Positions 46,868 to 58,055 are shown, counted from the stretch's first letter. The stretch is DNA of 64,000 bases from Puccinia triticina (GCF_026914185.1 NC_070570.1:3162001-3226000), one strand, 5' to 3'. The notes: generated by a model not told the origin, from the letters alone. A program made the numbers and translations.

Positions 46868-47545
46868 TGCGTTGTTTTACATACGGGTAAGTGATTAGAA
46901 AACCTTTGATCCTAAGCTCAGAAGTTACTCGTGATCAGCTTGAATTGATATGAGGGTAAGTAAAGAACTTACTTTGGTCGGAGTTGGACAGCAAATTCTT
47001 CAGAAGATCAGGGTAACTTGGCGCGGTTGGGTCAGATGAGGGTAAGGAGACTTTATTCTTCTGGCAGCAAGTAGAATACAAGACGGAAGATTTGCTACGT
47101 TTGGCTAATGTTGATTCATCAGACCAGTGAAGCGCTCCACATGATTTGCCAGGTTTATTACATTTTCCTAAGTAATGGAGAACTTTATAAGCAATGACCT
47201 TCTTGAGACTCTCTTTGTAATCTGGGCTTGTGCTGTTAAGAATGTTTTGCTTGAAATTGATCATCTCTTGTAAAAAGGAAAAGTTGATGGTTGTGAAGTG
47301 AGGATTCGGGTGACCGCTCAAGTGAAAATATCATTGGTTGCACGGACTTCGAAGTACAATAGAAATGACGTGGAGTCATGCACGTAAATTAAATATAGGT
47401 AAGCTTTCCGCATAACCAACGGATGTCTACACTTGGGCAATGGCGCCCATTGATGAGTATTGCGCAAATAGACGTGACCTGATTGCAGACAATGAACAAG
47501 GTAGCTTCTGCTAAGTTTTTTTTTTAAGTTCAGGGGGTCAATCAA
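46868..47545 (-). pseudogene. Helitron protein N-terminal exons
   Basis: KVLHYLGKCNKPGKSCGALHWSDE and STCCQKNKVSLPS match the Cys/His-containing N-terminus that precedes Rep in Helitron proteins (CGALHW...CC...GKV.LP). A GTAAGT donor ends this exon near 46974. The expected acceptor just before NNAMSFTSLG now reads TATGTAAAAC, lacking AG, so splicing may be lost by a G-to-A change. Upstream frame 47545-47318 overlaps in another phase and was not assigned. Confidence 0.65.
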
Positions 47546-47905
47546 TGCATAAATAAAAGATTGTGACTGAGATAACGCATCAAGATGATGCTTGTTTTGA
47601 CATATCCTCTAAAAAATGAGGAAAATTTGTCATGGTACTCGCAAGGGGACGCGGTTGATGGTTTTGGGTAATTACAGGTGTTATGATGATGAAAAGGAGA
47701 ATATTTACAATAGATTGAGACACAAGTGAAATCATTGGGACATAGTGCCTTGAAAACGTTGAGATACTGTTTCGGTTCAATTGGGAAGATCAAGGCTTGG
47801 CAAATCGGAGATAAGATGGTAAATACATGGAGGCTTGCGGAGGATTCTAGAATAAAGTTGTCAACAAAGGCGCAGGTTTGAGGGGCAAATTGTGAGTAGG
47901 CGGCC
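47546..47905. other. Spacer between Helitron protein and OB-fold copy C
   Basis: One minus-strand open stretch (47793-47542) matches nothing known. Probable 5' region of the Rep/helicase gene. Confidence 0.4.
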
Positions 47906-49181
47906 TCAGAACTTCTTCATACGTTTTGCAGCGTTGCGAAGAATTTCCTTACGGGGAAAACCCTTTTTGGCTGGACCCAAGCTGTCTGGTTTGTCATTTG
48001 GGTGTTCATTGGTTTCGTCATCTTTGTTCCTTGCTTTGTCCGATTCTTGGTCTGACTCTTCAATTAGCTTTTGCTTGCCTTTTGCAGAAGTTGTCGGCGG
48101 GTTTTTAATTATGGTTGCTTTCTTATATACTGTAGGGTGGGGTGTCGGCAATTGCAACGTTGATGGTGGACTCTCATCGGTCACATTATCAAGTTTCTTT
48201 GCTGAGAAGGTTGTACTAAATTCATGTGATTAGCTGTATGTCACCAGGCCATCAGTTAATGAATTTTGACTAACAGTTTCTTTCCCCCAGAGGGGCCTGC
48301 TTTGTTGGGAGAGCTGGATGCGGGGACGGCGCGGCCAAGCTGGTGGCCGGTTGTGACGCTAACAGATGATACCTACGAATGAAGATTCATGAGAAAGTAT
48401 AATTGGTATAATATGAGGATTGGCCTTCGGTCCTTACCAGTACAACTGCCATGCTATCCTCCATGTCAAAGTCGACAAGCCGCCCAATAATGTTCACTTC
48501 GCGTCCTATTTGGTAGAGGGTATGCGTTTTGACCATGTTTTTTGATCCGGGGATGATATACTTGACGTTAAAGCGTTGATGACATTGTTCCTAAAGGTGA
48601 TTGCGTAAGATTGACTGGAGTAAGTGGGTGGTTTAGGTTGACATTTACAATAAAACTAACTTCGCTGTCCCAGTCGCAACGTGCTACAATGACCTCCAAA
48701 CAGGTAGAGGTATCCGCGCCACTTGATACAACTTCTTGCCTGCCAGTAACCATGCCGAGAGAATGGATTGTGGTCTTTCTGGTAAAATTGGGTCTGTTGG
48801 GTAAAGTGGACCCAGTTTGGGTGACAGAGTCCTGATAGTAGGTGAGTGTGGGCATAGACCCGTCATTGAGGGCAATGATTTTACCACTGATGAAGTATAT
48901 CATGTTGGGATGAAGAACGTTGTTGATTGCAGTGTTGGTAACCAGCTGAACCTCAAAGTCTTCGTTCTTTTTGTCAAAACTACCGCTGGCCTGTATAAAA
49001 CTTTGGGTCTTGACATAGCCGTCGAGGTTACTGCGGACAGATTCGGCCAGCGACTTAATGAGAAAGCAAACTCGTTAGTGGTGGGTGATGTTTGAGAGAT
49101 ATATGAAGTACTGACTTCTGACAGTGGCTCAAAGTGGCCGTCAAAGGCGACGGGGGGGTTGGGGGATTGAGTGTTGCTCAT
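47906..49181 (-). CDS. OB-fold-like two-domain protein (copy C)
   Basis: Five exons assemble into an unbroken 343-residue protein: 49181-49116, 49053-48649, 48590-48438, 48372-48275, 48215-47906. Introns are 62, 58, 65 and 59 bp with GT...AG ends and CTAAC/CTAAT branch sites in most; every junction keeps frame. Domain 1: IYFISGKIIALNDGSMPTLT, then CLEVIVARCDWDSEVSFI. Domain 2: FNVKYIIPGSKN, THTLYQIGREVNIIGRLVDF, SMAVVLVSSVSV. The C-terminal ~100 residues are hydrophilic and charged (GKQKLIEESDQESDKARNKD, PRKEILRNAAKRMKKF), with a basic end. A TATA-like element lies 160 bp upstream. It sits just upstream of the Helitron Rep on the same strand, where RPA-like accessory genes occur in other Helitrons. 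Two OB folds and ssDNA binding are inferred. Confidence 0.7.
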
Positions 49182-49340
49182 GATGATGTTGAGTTAGTGT
49201 TAATGGAGGGTGAAGGGGGGTTGGGTTTGTGAAAGATGTTGAGTTTGAGGGCTATGAGTTTGGTTTGTTGTGTTTGAGGTTGTGGTTCTGGCGGATGGTG
49301 TGGTGAGGTGGGATAGTGATGAGCTTAAGTCAAAGGTAGG

Positions 49341-49350
49341 TATTTTTATA
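49341..49350 (-). promoter_or_regulatory. TATA-like box upstream of OB-fold copy C
   Basis: TATAAAAATA on the minus strand, about 160 bp before the ATG at 49181. The intervening leader is AC-rich on the minus strand. Confidence 0.4.
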
Positions 49351-49886
49351 CTGACGGGTTGGTCTCTTTGACCGGTGTGCATCTGGTAGATATTCTGCTG
49401 TAGGGTTTCGAGGTTGCTTACGACCGATCTCGGCGTGGTGCCTGTCTGGACTGGTTTGGATGGCCATGCGGGGGTAAAAAGGTGCGGATGGTGGCGCTGG
49501 ACAGTAATAATTGGTCTGGGTGTTGATTGGACTGTTGGGGCTGGGCTTGACCCGTACGGTGAAGAGACGGCTTGTTGGCTTGCAAGGCAGTTGAATGTTG
49601 CTGGCCTGGTTGAAAGCAGTGGGCTGGGCTGCGGTGTTGTAAGCGTGTCGAGGCAGTTTAGGCAAACAATTCAAGAGAAAATTGAGGATATGATATTGGC
49701 GTTAAGGTGGTGGAGTGGTTGGGATGCCCATGGGGCGCAAGGGCGTGGTATGGTCAGCGGGCAAGGAAATGGTTGTTTTGTCAGTGGAAGGTGTGTTGTT
49801 TGGCAAGGAGGTTTGTGTATGGTGGTGATGGGTGGCGGCGTTAAGAACAATAATTGGCCTGCGCAGGTTGTTGACGTGAAACGGAT

Positions 49887-50178
49887 GAGAACACTGCAAT
49901 ATGTTGGTTGAGTAAGACTTAAGCAGGCATAGGAACCAGGGGTGGTGACGGGCGCAACCAATGGCTATTGCGTCAAATGGTATCTACGGGCAGCAGCCTG
50001 AGGGTGTAGGGAAAACGTGTGTTAAAACAGATAAGAACGCAGTAATACGTTGATTGAATAGGACTTGCCTAGGCATACAGGTAGCGACGGTGACGGGCGC
50101 AACCCGTGGATACATGCGGTAACTTGGGAACAGGTTCTACAGCCGACAGCCTGAGGGTATAGGGAAACGTGTGTTGAG
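49887..50178. repeat. ~146-bp tandem repeat in Helitron 5' region
   Basis: Two diverged units (49887-50032 and 50033-50178) share, in order, AGAACRC.GYAATA, GTTGATTGA/GTTGGTTGA, GGTGACGGGCGCAACC, CAGCCTGAGGGT and GGGAAA.CGTGTGTT. They lie upstream of OB-fold copy C. A TATAAAAGG motif follows at about 50194 on the plus strand. Confidence 0.7.
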
Positions 50179-50179
50179 T

Positions 50180-50650
50180 GTAATAAATTGTGCACTATAA
50201 AAGGAGGAACGATATGATGTTTAAAATCCAGGTGTGTCTGTTTATGCTGTAATTCCAGCTGGCGGCGCGCCTCACTCCACCCCCCGCTTGTGCACTTGTG
50301 TGAGCGGCAGGGTTAAATTACTGGCCCCATGATGCATTGAGCCATTTGGCGTTGCAGGGGGCCTTCTCTTACACGTTGTTTGTCCCTTCTGGTGAGCTGG
50401 GCGGCAATGTGAGCCTGGGTGCAGCAGCTTTGGCTGGTGTTGGGCTAAGTTGCTGGTCAAGATTTGTAAAGTTGTTTGGACAATAATTTTAATTTTGTAT
50501 TTTGTCTCTATATGAGGGAAAACTTCTTTTTTAATGTGTTTTGGGTCTGTTATAGGGGAAACCCTTGAATTTTTTGTCCACAAAACTGTGAATTTAATAA
50601 ACTTGGATAATACGCACAAGTCTTTAGCTAAATTTTGAACATGCTTTGGT
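50180..50650. other. No gene seen; Helitron 5' end expected nearby
   Basis: Contains CTGGGTGCAGCA at about 50426, also present next to the Helitron 3' end (30926). No unambiguous TC 5' terminus could be picked. Confidence 0.3.
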
Positions 50651-51706
50651 TGATTGGTAGTTTAATTGAATATTAAGGGGAAAATATGCAGCACAACCAA
50701 CAAAAACAATAAATTCTGTAAAGAAAAATCAATGATGAACTATTTGGCAATTTTAATGTGAGCCTGTGTCTCTTATGTGACAGCAGGACACAAGAAAAAT
50801 GGGTGGGCACTGCTTGGATTTCTTGGGATAAAGAAATAACAAACAGTAAGAGAAAAAGAGAGAGAGAGAAAGAGATGATCTGAGAGATAATATTCAAGCT
50901 TCTGTTGACCTGTAGGTGGGAACTAACATCCACTAGCAATGCTACTCCTTAAGGGAGTGCTGCCAAGCTGTGCCAGAGATTGCAACAGCCTCTTCTCACA
51001 ATGGAAATGTGGAAGGTATCTGAATTAGACAAGTCTAATCAGCCACAATTTTTTAGACTTCTCTGTGGATAGTCAAGGTTCTTTAAGGGGAAACCTATGT
51101 GGTTTGTTACTGACAAAAACCACAGAAAAAGAAGGATATGAAGTGATTTGATCCTTGAGAGTAGATGTCTCAAGGTATATGTACCTGTGATCAAAGAGGA
51201 GAGAAACAAACAAAAGAGGAGAGAAAGCAGTCAAATAGACAGAGAGGAACTCCTCTGAGATAATCAAGGTTCAATGAAAAGGGTACTAACTGGCAATATT
51301 CCTGTTGGTGATACTGGGAGTGTAGTGGCCTTGTTCTGGTGATCCTGGGTTGTGAGGTGTGGTTCTGGTCTGCTGAAGTCTGTAGATCCTCCTCAGGCAA
51401 GGGGGATCCTGACTTCGAAAATTTTCACAGTTTGCTTATGTAATTACATATGTACATGTGGTTTGGCGCGCCTGGTAGCGCTGACACGTCACAACTGCGC
51501 ATGCGCGCCACAACTCAAGAACTCAGGGAAGGAGTAGAGTTACAGAGAATTGGTGAGTTGTAACTAGGGTTAAAATTGCATGAGGAAACAGAATATGAAA
51601 TCAAAACAAGGATATCTCTTAAGATGAAAAAGATATGAAGTAATTCATATGTAAAAAGTAGAAAAAGGCAGACTTTAGGTCAGCTGTGTTGACTCTAAGG
51701 CTGACA
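50650..51706 (-). repeat. Gypsy-type LTR, far boundary uncertain
   Basis: At 51706 the minus strand begins TGTCAGCCTTAGAG, identical to the start of the gypsy 3' LTR at 22962, preceded by purine-rich GCAAAGAAGGTTAAA. No coding sequence attaches on either side, so it is a solo or truncated LTR. The other edge is not defined. Internally, paired phrases (TCTGAGATAATCAAGG / GTGGATAGTCAAGG; CAAAGAGGAGAGAAAC / CAAAAGAGGAGAGAAAG) repeat. Confidence 0.45.
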
Positions 51707-52237
51707 TTTAACCTTCTTTGCACCACGTTTTGAATTGGCAGTCACTTGAGCTTTGAGGAAACCTGTAACTTTTGCAGAATCATATTCTGGATAAACCAGA
51801 AGCCAAAATCTATAGTTGCTAAATTTCTATACATTTAAAGGAGAAAATATTCAGTTTTATGTGAGAACAGGGTGGGCCTATCAATTTTCTGCGTACCTCA
51901 TTCCCTTTTTGGTAGGCTGAAAATCGAGCAATTGATGAAAAGGAGGAAGCTCTGCTCCACATGGCCACTGAATATTGCCTGGGATGGTTGGTAGCTTTGG
52001 AAAAGTAGAATTGGGCCACCCCATGGAAGAGAATAAGAAAGGGTCCATGGAACAAACAACCATGCAAACCTGGATAAGCTAGGCCTAGTGAAGGGAGGAG
52101 AAACTGTCCCCCAAGATGATTTCCAAAGAAAAAGACGCTGTCCATCAACAAGGTGTTTTTTTTGTCTCGGTGGGTGTTGGGGAGAGTATTGACTGATACT
52201 GTGCGTGCTTTGCTGATTAAATGTCAGAAATGATGTA
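51707..52237. other. No gene supported
   Basis: Short overlapping minus-strand open stretches (51819-52275) share no family features. Possibly untranslated sequence downstream of the gene at 52238-53470. Confidence 0.4.
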
Positions 52238-53470
52238 TTATAAAATTCTACAATTGGAGAAAAGCATACCTGCAATTATGACATTGTCTTCCAGCCCATT
52301 GACTTCTTTCACCGAACTAAAAGCATTTTTTTCTAAGTAATCAACTGCTTGCTCAGCAATTAATGAAGCTTCAGGAAGGAAAGCCTTGTTTATCCAGTAA
52401 GACAATCTATGATAAAATACCATATTGTGTTGAAGTTCCACAAGCCCGCGTGCCCGTGGACTGGTTTCAGTACAAAGAGGTTTGGGAAGATTGGGTTCAG
52501 GTTTGGATTTCCAATGGTCCCCGTGGCCCTGTAGCTCTTCTTTCTTGATATCATGGGTGGAAAATTTGATGTTTTTGTCCGCAGCACCTGCAGAGAGAGG
52601 CTAAATTTGAAGCTCTTAGTCCAGTTTCATTTTGGAGAGTTAAGATCATGAACTTACACTTCCCAAGCCATATCCATAAGCTTGATAGGAGACTGTCAAT
52701 TTTTTGGCCCCCTTGCCTGCACGGACCTCCCCCTTGGTATCCAAATAAAGAGGCAAAGTAGAAACTGGGAACTGATTAGACATATGAATGGACCGTATCA
52801 CTGTCTTCATTGCTTTGAAGCAGGTTGTCTACCACAAATCAATCCAATCGCTCCCTGGCCCTAACCTGAGAAACCAACATTGTCAGCCCATGTATAATTT
52901 GAACATATAAGTTGGGCAGCATGGATTATACTAACATCACGAGGGACATGCAAGCTCTTTGTTGATTGTGGCTTTGGAGGGAGGCCTACCCCAATACATA
53001 TTCCCCCCTCATTAATAAGAATGACCATTACGTCACCAGGTAGGACCTCACACTTATCCTTAGAGGAAATTGAGTGCTTGATGACATCAATGTAAGTGGG
53101 ATATTGGAGACAGAACGGCTTCTTTACGGATGGATTGGCTTGTCCATTTTTGTGGTAAACTTGCATCTGATGTTCAACCAGCTTTGCAGCACTGACCAAC
53201 TGACCTTGAGGTCGTTTTGGGTGGAAACTCTTCATCATATGTCTTTTGGATCATCCTGACAATCTTATGGATAGAATTGGACCTCCCAAACTCTTGCATC
53301 AAGAAAATAGCATATGCTATTCTCTTGTAAGTCAAATCAACTACTTTCCTGGTGGCTCGCATATGTTGAGAGTGGAGAAATCCAATTTCTTGGGAATTCA
53401 ACAAGTCTGTATTCAGGTAATCCGATCCCCGCTTCAGATCTTCAAATTTGCAGACCTTGCCTCCATCCAT
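52238..53470 (-). CDS. Unrecognised minus-strand multi-piece gene
   Basis: Three open pieces in the same direction. 53470-53174: DLTYKRIAYAIFLMQEFGRS, HKIVRMIQKTYDEEF. 53238-52861: VEHQMQVYHKNGQANPS, CEVLPGDVMVILINEGG. 52441-52238: MVFYHRLSYWINKAFLPEAS. The first two overlap in different phases near 53230, which needs a frameshift or a missed intron. Composition looks protein-like (balanced, few repeats) but I do not recognise a domain. It lies between an LTR fragment and a MITE. Confidence 0.4.
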
Positions 53471-54324
53471 ACTAAGCCAAACAAATCATTATCAGCCCTC
53501 CATATCTGCTGGGATTGCTTTGGCAGGAGTCAAGCATGGCAGAGTCTTCGCGACAATGCCTCAGTAGCCCCACAATGTGATGGCAGGCAAGCTTTGCGTT
53601 CAAACCCACCATCACACAGCACCAATGCAATCCGGCATGAAGAAAAAAGTGAGGTTTGGGGTGAGGATGTGAAGTTGACTTACTTTTGAGCCATTTGAGT
53701 TTTTGGTGGATAGTAATATTTTGTACTGTCTGGCAAAAGGGACAAATATCACAAGGTCAATTCTACCCTGTGTTCTTTGAAAGGGTGAAAGGGGGGGTTA
53801 GGTAGCGTGGAAAAAAAAGTGTTTTTAGCTTGTGTGCAGGGTGGGAATGGTTCAGGGTGGCCATGGGAGCAGTGTGTGCAGGAAGATAGGCGTCAGGAGA
53901 AGATGCCAGGGCGGCAAGGCGCAAGCTCTGTGAGCAGAGAGGATTGCGGCAATGGCTGTTGAGGTTAGAGGCGCGGAGATTGGCAGACCGGTTAGACTAC
54001 ATGGTTTGCTGGCGGGCCATTGCAGCAATTGGCAGGTGCTTTCTTTGTGCTGGGGGGATGGAGACATGTTGAGCAACTCGGGTTTGGAGGTCCTGATGGA
54101 AAAAAACGGCCGGGTCTTCACTGGGGATGGTACAGACAGAGGACGAGTCAGCTCTGGTGTTGAGATTGGTGGAGGGGGAAAGCAAAGAAGGGGAGTACTT
54201 GCAAAGGGGAAGCAAATGAGTGGAGTCCTTGCAGGAGTTAGAGTCCTGCTGATGATGCAGTGCTAGTGTGCAAGCATGCTGAGAAGCTATCTGCTGGGAG
54301 ATGTGCTTGAGGGTCGGGCAATCA
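53471..54324. other. No gene supported
   Basis: GC-richer, G-heavy sequence on the plus strand (53780-54250) with open frames on both strands but no domain. Ends at the MITE. Confidence 0.45.
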
Positions 54325-54529
54325 CACTGCCAGCATATTTGGCTGGGATGAAGTCATCCCAGCTTAACTGGGATGCACTCAACCAATTTAAAATGGGTTG
54401 ATCTTGACCAATGAAATGTAAATACCTTGGATTTATATTTCATCAGTTGAGATCAACCAGGTTTAAATTGATTGATTTCATCCCAGTTTAACTGGGATAA
54501 CCTCAACCCAGCCAATTATGCTGGCAGTG
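54325..54529. mobile_element. Palindromic MITE, copy 1 (205 bp)
   Basis: Ends CACTGCCAGCATA and TATGCTGGCAGTG, with the whole element nearly self-complementary (AACTGGGAT blocks, GGTTGATC / GATCAACC). TCA on both flanks could be a 3-bp target duplication. No coding capacity. The same family recurs at 57430-57645 in reverse order. Confidence 0.85.
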
Positions 54530-54892
54530 TCAGGAAGGCCAATCAAGAATGATCAACAGCCCGCTGACAGTTGGAATTGGAGAAACTGATGTACAAGCAC
54601 CAGTAGCATCCCGGCAGCCTGAAGTTCGTCAGAGCGCCCCAAGTTTGTCGGAGCAAAGGAGGCCCTTAAACAACTGTTGAATGCTGACCAGCGCCGATTT
54701 GAACAATCACAATGTGTATGAGCAGGACAGACAATGGCCTTTGATTCGGGGGTTGGCGGCCAAGGGGCAACCTTCTGAATCATATGTTGTTGGGGCTTTG
54801 ATTGCTTCATGTCAAGATTGTTGTCTCCAATTAAAAGAAAGCTGGCGCCAAGTCTCAAGCCGCAAGGGTAGAAGTGTTTCCATTGGACGGAG

Positions 54893-55105
54893 CACCCATT
54901 GCCAGCCAACAGTCCTGCTGTCGTTGAAAACAAGGCTACGGTCCTTATCAGTTGCTTGGCGTTTGTCATTGCGGCCTTCATGGGGAGATTGAGCCAGGCA
55001 CCCATTGCCAGCCAACAGTCCTGCCTTCGTTGAAAACAAGGCCACGGTCCTTATCAGTCGCTCAGCATTTGTAATCGTGCCCTTCATGGGGAGATTGAGC
55101 CTGTC
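54893..55105. repeat. 106-bp tandem duplication
   Basis: 54893-54998 and 54999-55105 are close copies starting CACCCATTGCCAGCC and ending TGGGGAGATTGAGCC, with a handful of substitutions. Open frames on either strand are unsupported. Confidence 0.85.
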
Positions 55106-55274
55106 CATCTTTCAGAACTGATTGGTTGTCTGCTGGAGCTGTAGTATCTAGATGAAAATCTTGTGATAAAATGGAACTTACTGGGTTTGGTGAAGCTGAT
55201 TTTCTGGAAGTGGAGTTGGAATTGGCCAGTTGGGCACTGGGCAAGTGACTTAACAAGTCTCCCTTGGGCGCTAG

Positions 55275-55572
55275 TGTTGAGATGAACTGGGACTGAAGCA
55301 GCAAGCAGGAGCGGAGTGAGTGCGTTAGAAAGGATGAGGTTCATTTCATACAGCAGAGAGGAAAGAGAAGAAGAGAAAAGAATGAGAGAACAAACCTGAA
55401 GCAGCAAGCAGGAGCGGAGTGAGTGCGTTATAAAGGATGAGGAAAAACCTTTCCAACTGCTTGCAACTTCAGGTTTAAGTAGCCGAGTGAAATGAGATAC
55501 AAGTGTCACAGAATGTGACATGAGAGATGAGCACACAGATTGAAGCAGACAACGAAATGAGCAACCTCAACA
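55275..55572 (-). mobile_element. Solo LTR related to copia-2, with TSD
   Basis: 298 bp, on the minus strand TGTTGAGGTTGC...TCTCAACA, flanked by GCTAG at 55270-55274 and 55573-55577. It aligns along its length with the copia-2 LTR (GTTGTCTGCTT, the ACTCGGCTAC block, GGAAAGG...CATCCTTT) and has the same internal ~45-bp duplication ending GCTGCTTCAG. Sequence identity is much lower than between the copia-2 LTRs, so it is an older insertion or a sister family that lost its body by LTR-LTR recombination. Confidence 0.9.
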
Positions 55573-57429
55573 GCTAGCACCTGCCCCCGGCCCCCTTTGC
55601 TTAGCCCCCAGGAGGAACTTTGTTGAGATCCACCAGCAAGTGTGGCTGAAAGGGAAAATGGTCCTTGTTTTTGAGAAAGGTCTAACAAGTCATGTAAATC
55701 CCAACGTGAAATTATTGAACCCTTCATTCCTACTTGAAATCAAATTTTGCAATCATAAGGGTATAATCACTTCAAACAGTCATTTTTTGGGAAGCATTTC
55801 CCCTGAAGGGTGTTACCAAAAAACAGCCTGCTGGTTGTTATCATGCTTGTTTACTGAAGATGACTATAGTGGGAGAGGGACAATCACCCCTTAGCAAGTC
55901 AATAACTCCCAGCAGCCTTACTGGTTATCTCTTGGAATAGCCCCCAGATTTTATATTGGGGGGCTGAAACTCATGATTTTAGTTGGCCTTTGCTATTTGC
56001 TATCTGTGAAACACAATTCACTTTTATGTTGTACAATAGATGCAAAGGAAAAATAATCAGAGCCTTTTCAAGTTGTTTCTCTAAATGTGATACCTGCTCT
56101 ATAGAACAAAATCTTATCAACAGTTCCAAAATTAATCCCTACGCAAAATCCCTTGAAATTGCCAAGGCACACAATTATTGCACAATTTGCCTTTTCATTT
56201 GAGAATACCTTCAGAAAAGGGCCTCTATTTCAAAGTTCCTAGTAATAAATGATGGTAAAATTATTTTGAATTTTCACAACCCCCTTGACAAGATGTCCAA
56301 ATGGGAATTTTATAAGTAGCTAAGTAGAAACTTCTCACCTCAATGATTGAAAAATTCATGGAAAAATGTGACCAGAATAAATTTCCCCATCAGAAACAGG
56401 CTTGTCAGAACAGTTCCTTCATGTTCAATGATGAAAATTTATATGAACCAACAACTGTAAAAACAACTGGTATTGGCTTGATTCCAATGCTGTGGTAAAT
56501 CTGCCTTGAATTTCACAATGAAAAGCTCCAACCTTGGCCCAGATAAGCCAACCATGGTGAAATCTGCTAACATTTAGCTTAGTGCAATTCCACTGGATCT
56601 TTGCTAATGCTACTGGTACAGGGCGCCACAAAGCGCCTGTTAAGATGTGCTTCTGACATTATTTTTGGTGTTTTTTTGCTGATAATAAAACTGTAGGTTA
56701 GTGTAACACAGGAGCCTCACACCTTTGACAGTGCCCCCCTACTACAATTTTTGGTTTGTCCCAGACATAGGGAACTAGTGGGGACCTTTGATCCATGTGG
56801 GTTTCATCCAATTGCACATGTACTTGTGCAAATAATCAGTTCCATTCAAGTACAACCAGGGTGCAAAAGCAGAGCACAGGATGGTTTTTGAGGCTGGTCC
56901 AACAATTCACCCCCCCCCCCCCCCCCCACCCAGCCAATGTGTACTGCCAAACTAAAAGCCTCATGACAGGTATTACTGACAGCAGGTTTGATCTGTCTGT
57001 TGCCTGGGGATCCCTAGCAACTGTCTGAACATGCTTCAGGAATTCTTCCTTTGCCAACAACCCCAGATTTTGCTTGACACAGGACAGGGTGGGTCAAGTC
57101 ACCTCTTCTGTCAAACACTAAGGAGATGGCCACCACTTCTGCCACACAACAGGTGGAGCACCTTCCCTGTTGCAGCAAGCAGAGGGGGTCTCTGTTGCCT
57201 GACGGAAAAGCATACATTTCCTAGGTCCAGCACCCAGAGGCTGGCACCAGGCGGACCTGCTGCATCCCACACCACTTGAATGCACCAGCCTGTGCGGCAA
57301 GATCTGGATCTCTGATTCACTTGTACATGTAAGGAGCGTGCAGTGCCATTGCGTTCCTTGTTCAAGTGCTCAGGATGGGCAGCTCATTCAGTACTGTGAG
57401 AACAGAATGGCAGATCGCTGCGCCTGCCG
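55573..57429. other. Long stretch without recognised gene
   Basis: Open frames are short and unsupported on both strands. A C18 run lies at 56910-56927. No repeats or terminal motifs of known elements were seen. Confidence 0.5.
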
Positions 57430-57645
57430 CACTGCCAGCATAATTGGCTGGGTTGAGGTTATCCCAGTTAAACTGGGATGAAATCAATCAATTTAAACCT
57501 GGTTGATCTCAACTGATGAAATATAAATCCAAGGTACCCCCCTTGGATTTATATTTCATTGGTCAAGATCAACCCATTTTAAATTGGTTGAGTGCATCCC
57601 AGTTAAACTGGGATGACTTCATCCCAACCAAATATGCTGGCAGTG
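57430..57645. mobile_element. Palindromic MITE, copy 2 (216 bp)
   Basis: Ends CACTGCCAGCATAATTGG and the reverse form ATGCTGGCAGTG. Arms pair almost throughout around a centre CCAAGGTACCCCCTTGG near 57540. It matches copy 1 when inverted. No clear target duplication. Confidence 0.85.
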
Positions 57646-58055
57646 CACAGTGTTGGACTTCTTTTTTTTGAAGGGGGAAAGGGCAATATTTGCAATGCCG
57701 GTGTAAATATGTATATACATGTATTGGAATGGATTGGAATTCAAGCAAGTGCGGTCTTCTGGAACAAGTCTCACACACATTATCTTCCAGATTAAACAGT
57801 AGCCTACAACCACTAAAATCAAGTCCACCAAATCTGTAAGTTGGTTTATCTTTCATTCATTCTTTGTTAAATATTCATCTAGTTGTTGACTTTTGTTGTT
57901 CTTCTGGTTTCTTGAAGGCGGGTAATTACAACCATTGAAGTCGGTTTTTGATGTTAGATATTATGAGAGAATAAATTTTAGGGGAGTGATTGGTGATCTG
58001 ACATTCATAATTTGTTTTGTTTTGTGGAATTATCTAGTTCTGAGGTAATTGTCAA
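57646..58055. other. Upstream region of KDZ transposase
   Basis: AT-rich, no gene seen; probable 5' leader of the transposase gene starting at 58056. Confidence 0.4.

Noticed and set aside
50507..50530. TCTCTATATGAGGG as a plus-strand Helitron 5' end
   Set aside because: Wrong strand for the Rep/helicase, and no matching 3' hairpin downstream was found.
54553..55005. 150-codon minus-strand frame with Cys/His residues as a gene
   Set aside because: It spans a 106-bp tandem duplication and has no recognisable domain.
56910..56927. C18 run as a regulatory element
   Set aside because: A plain homopolymer; length is likely unstable or sequencing-sensitive.
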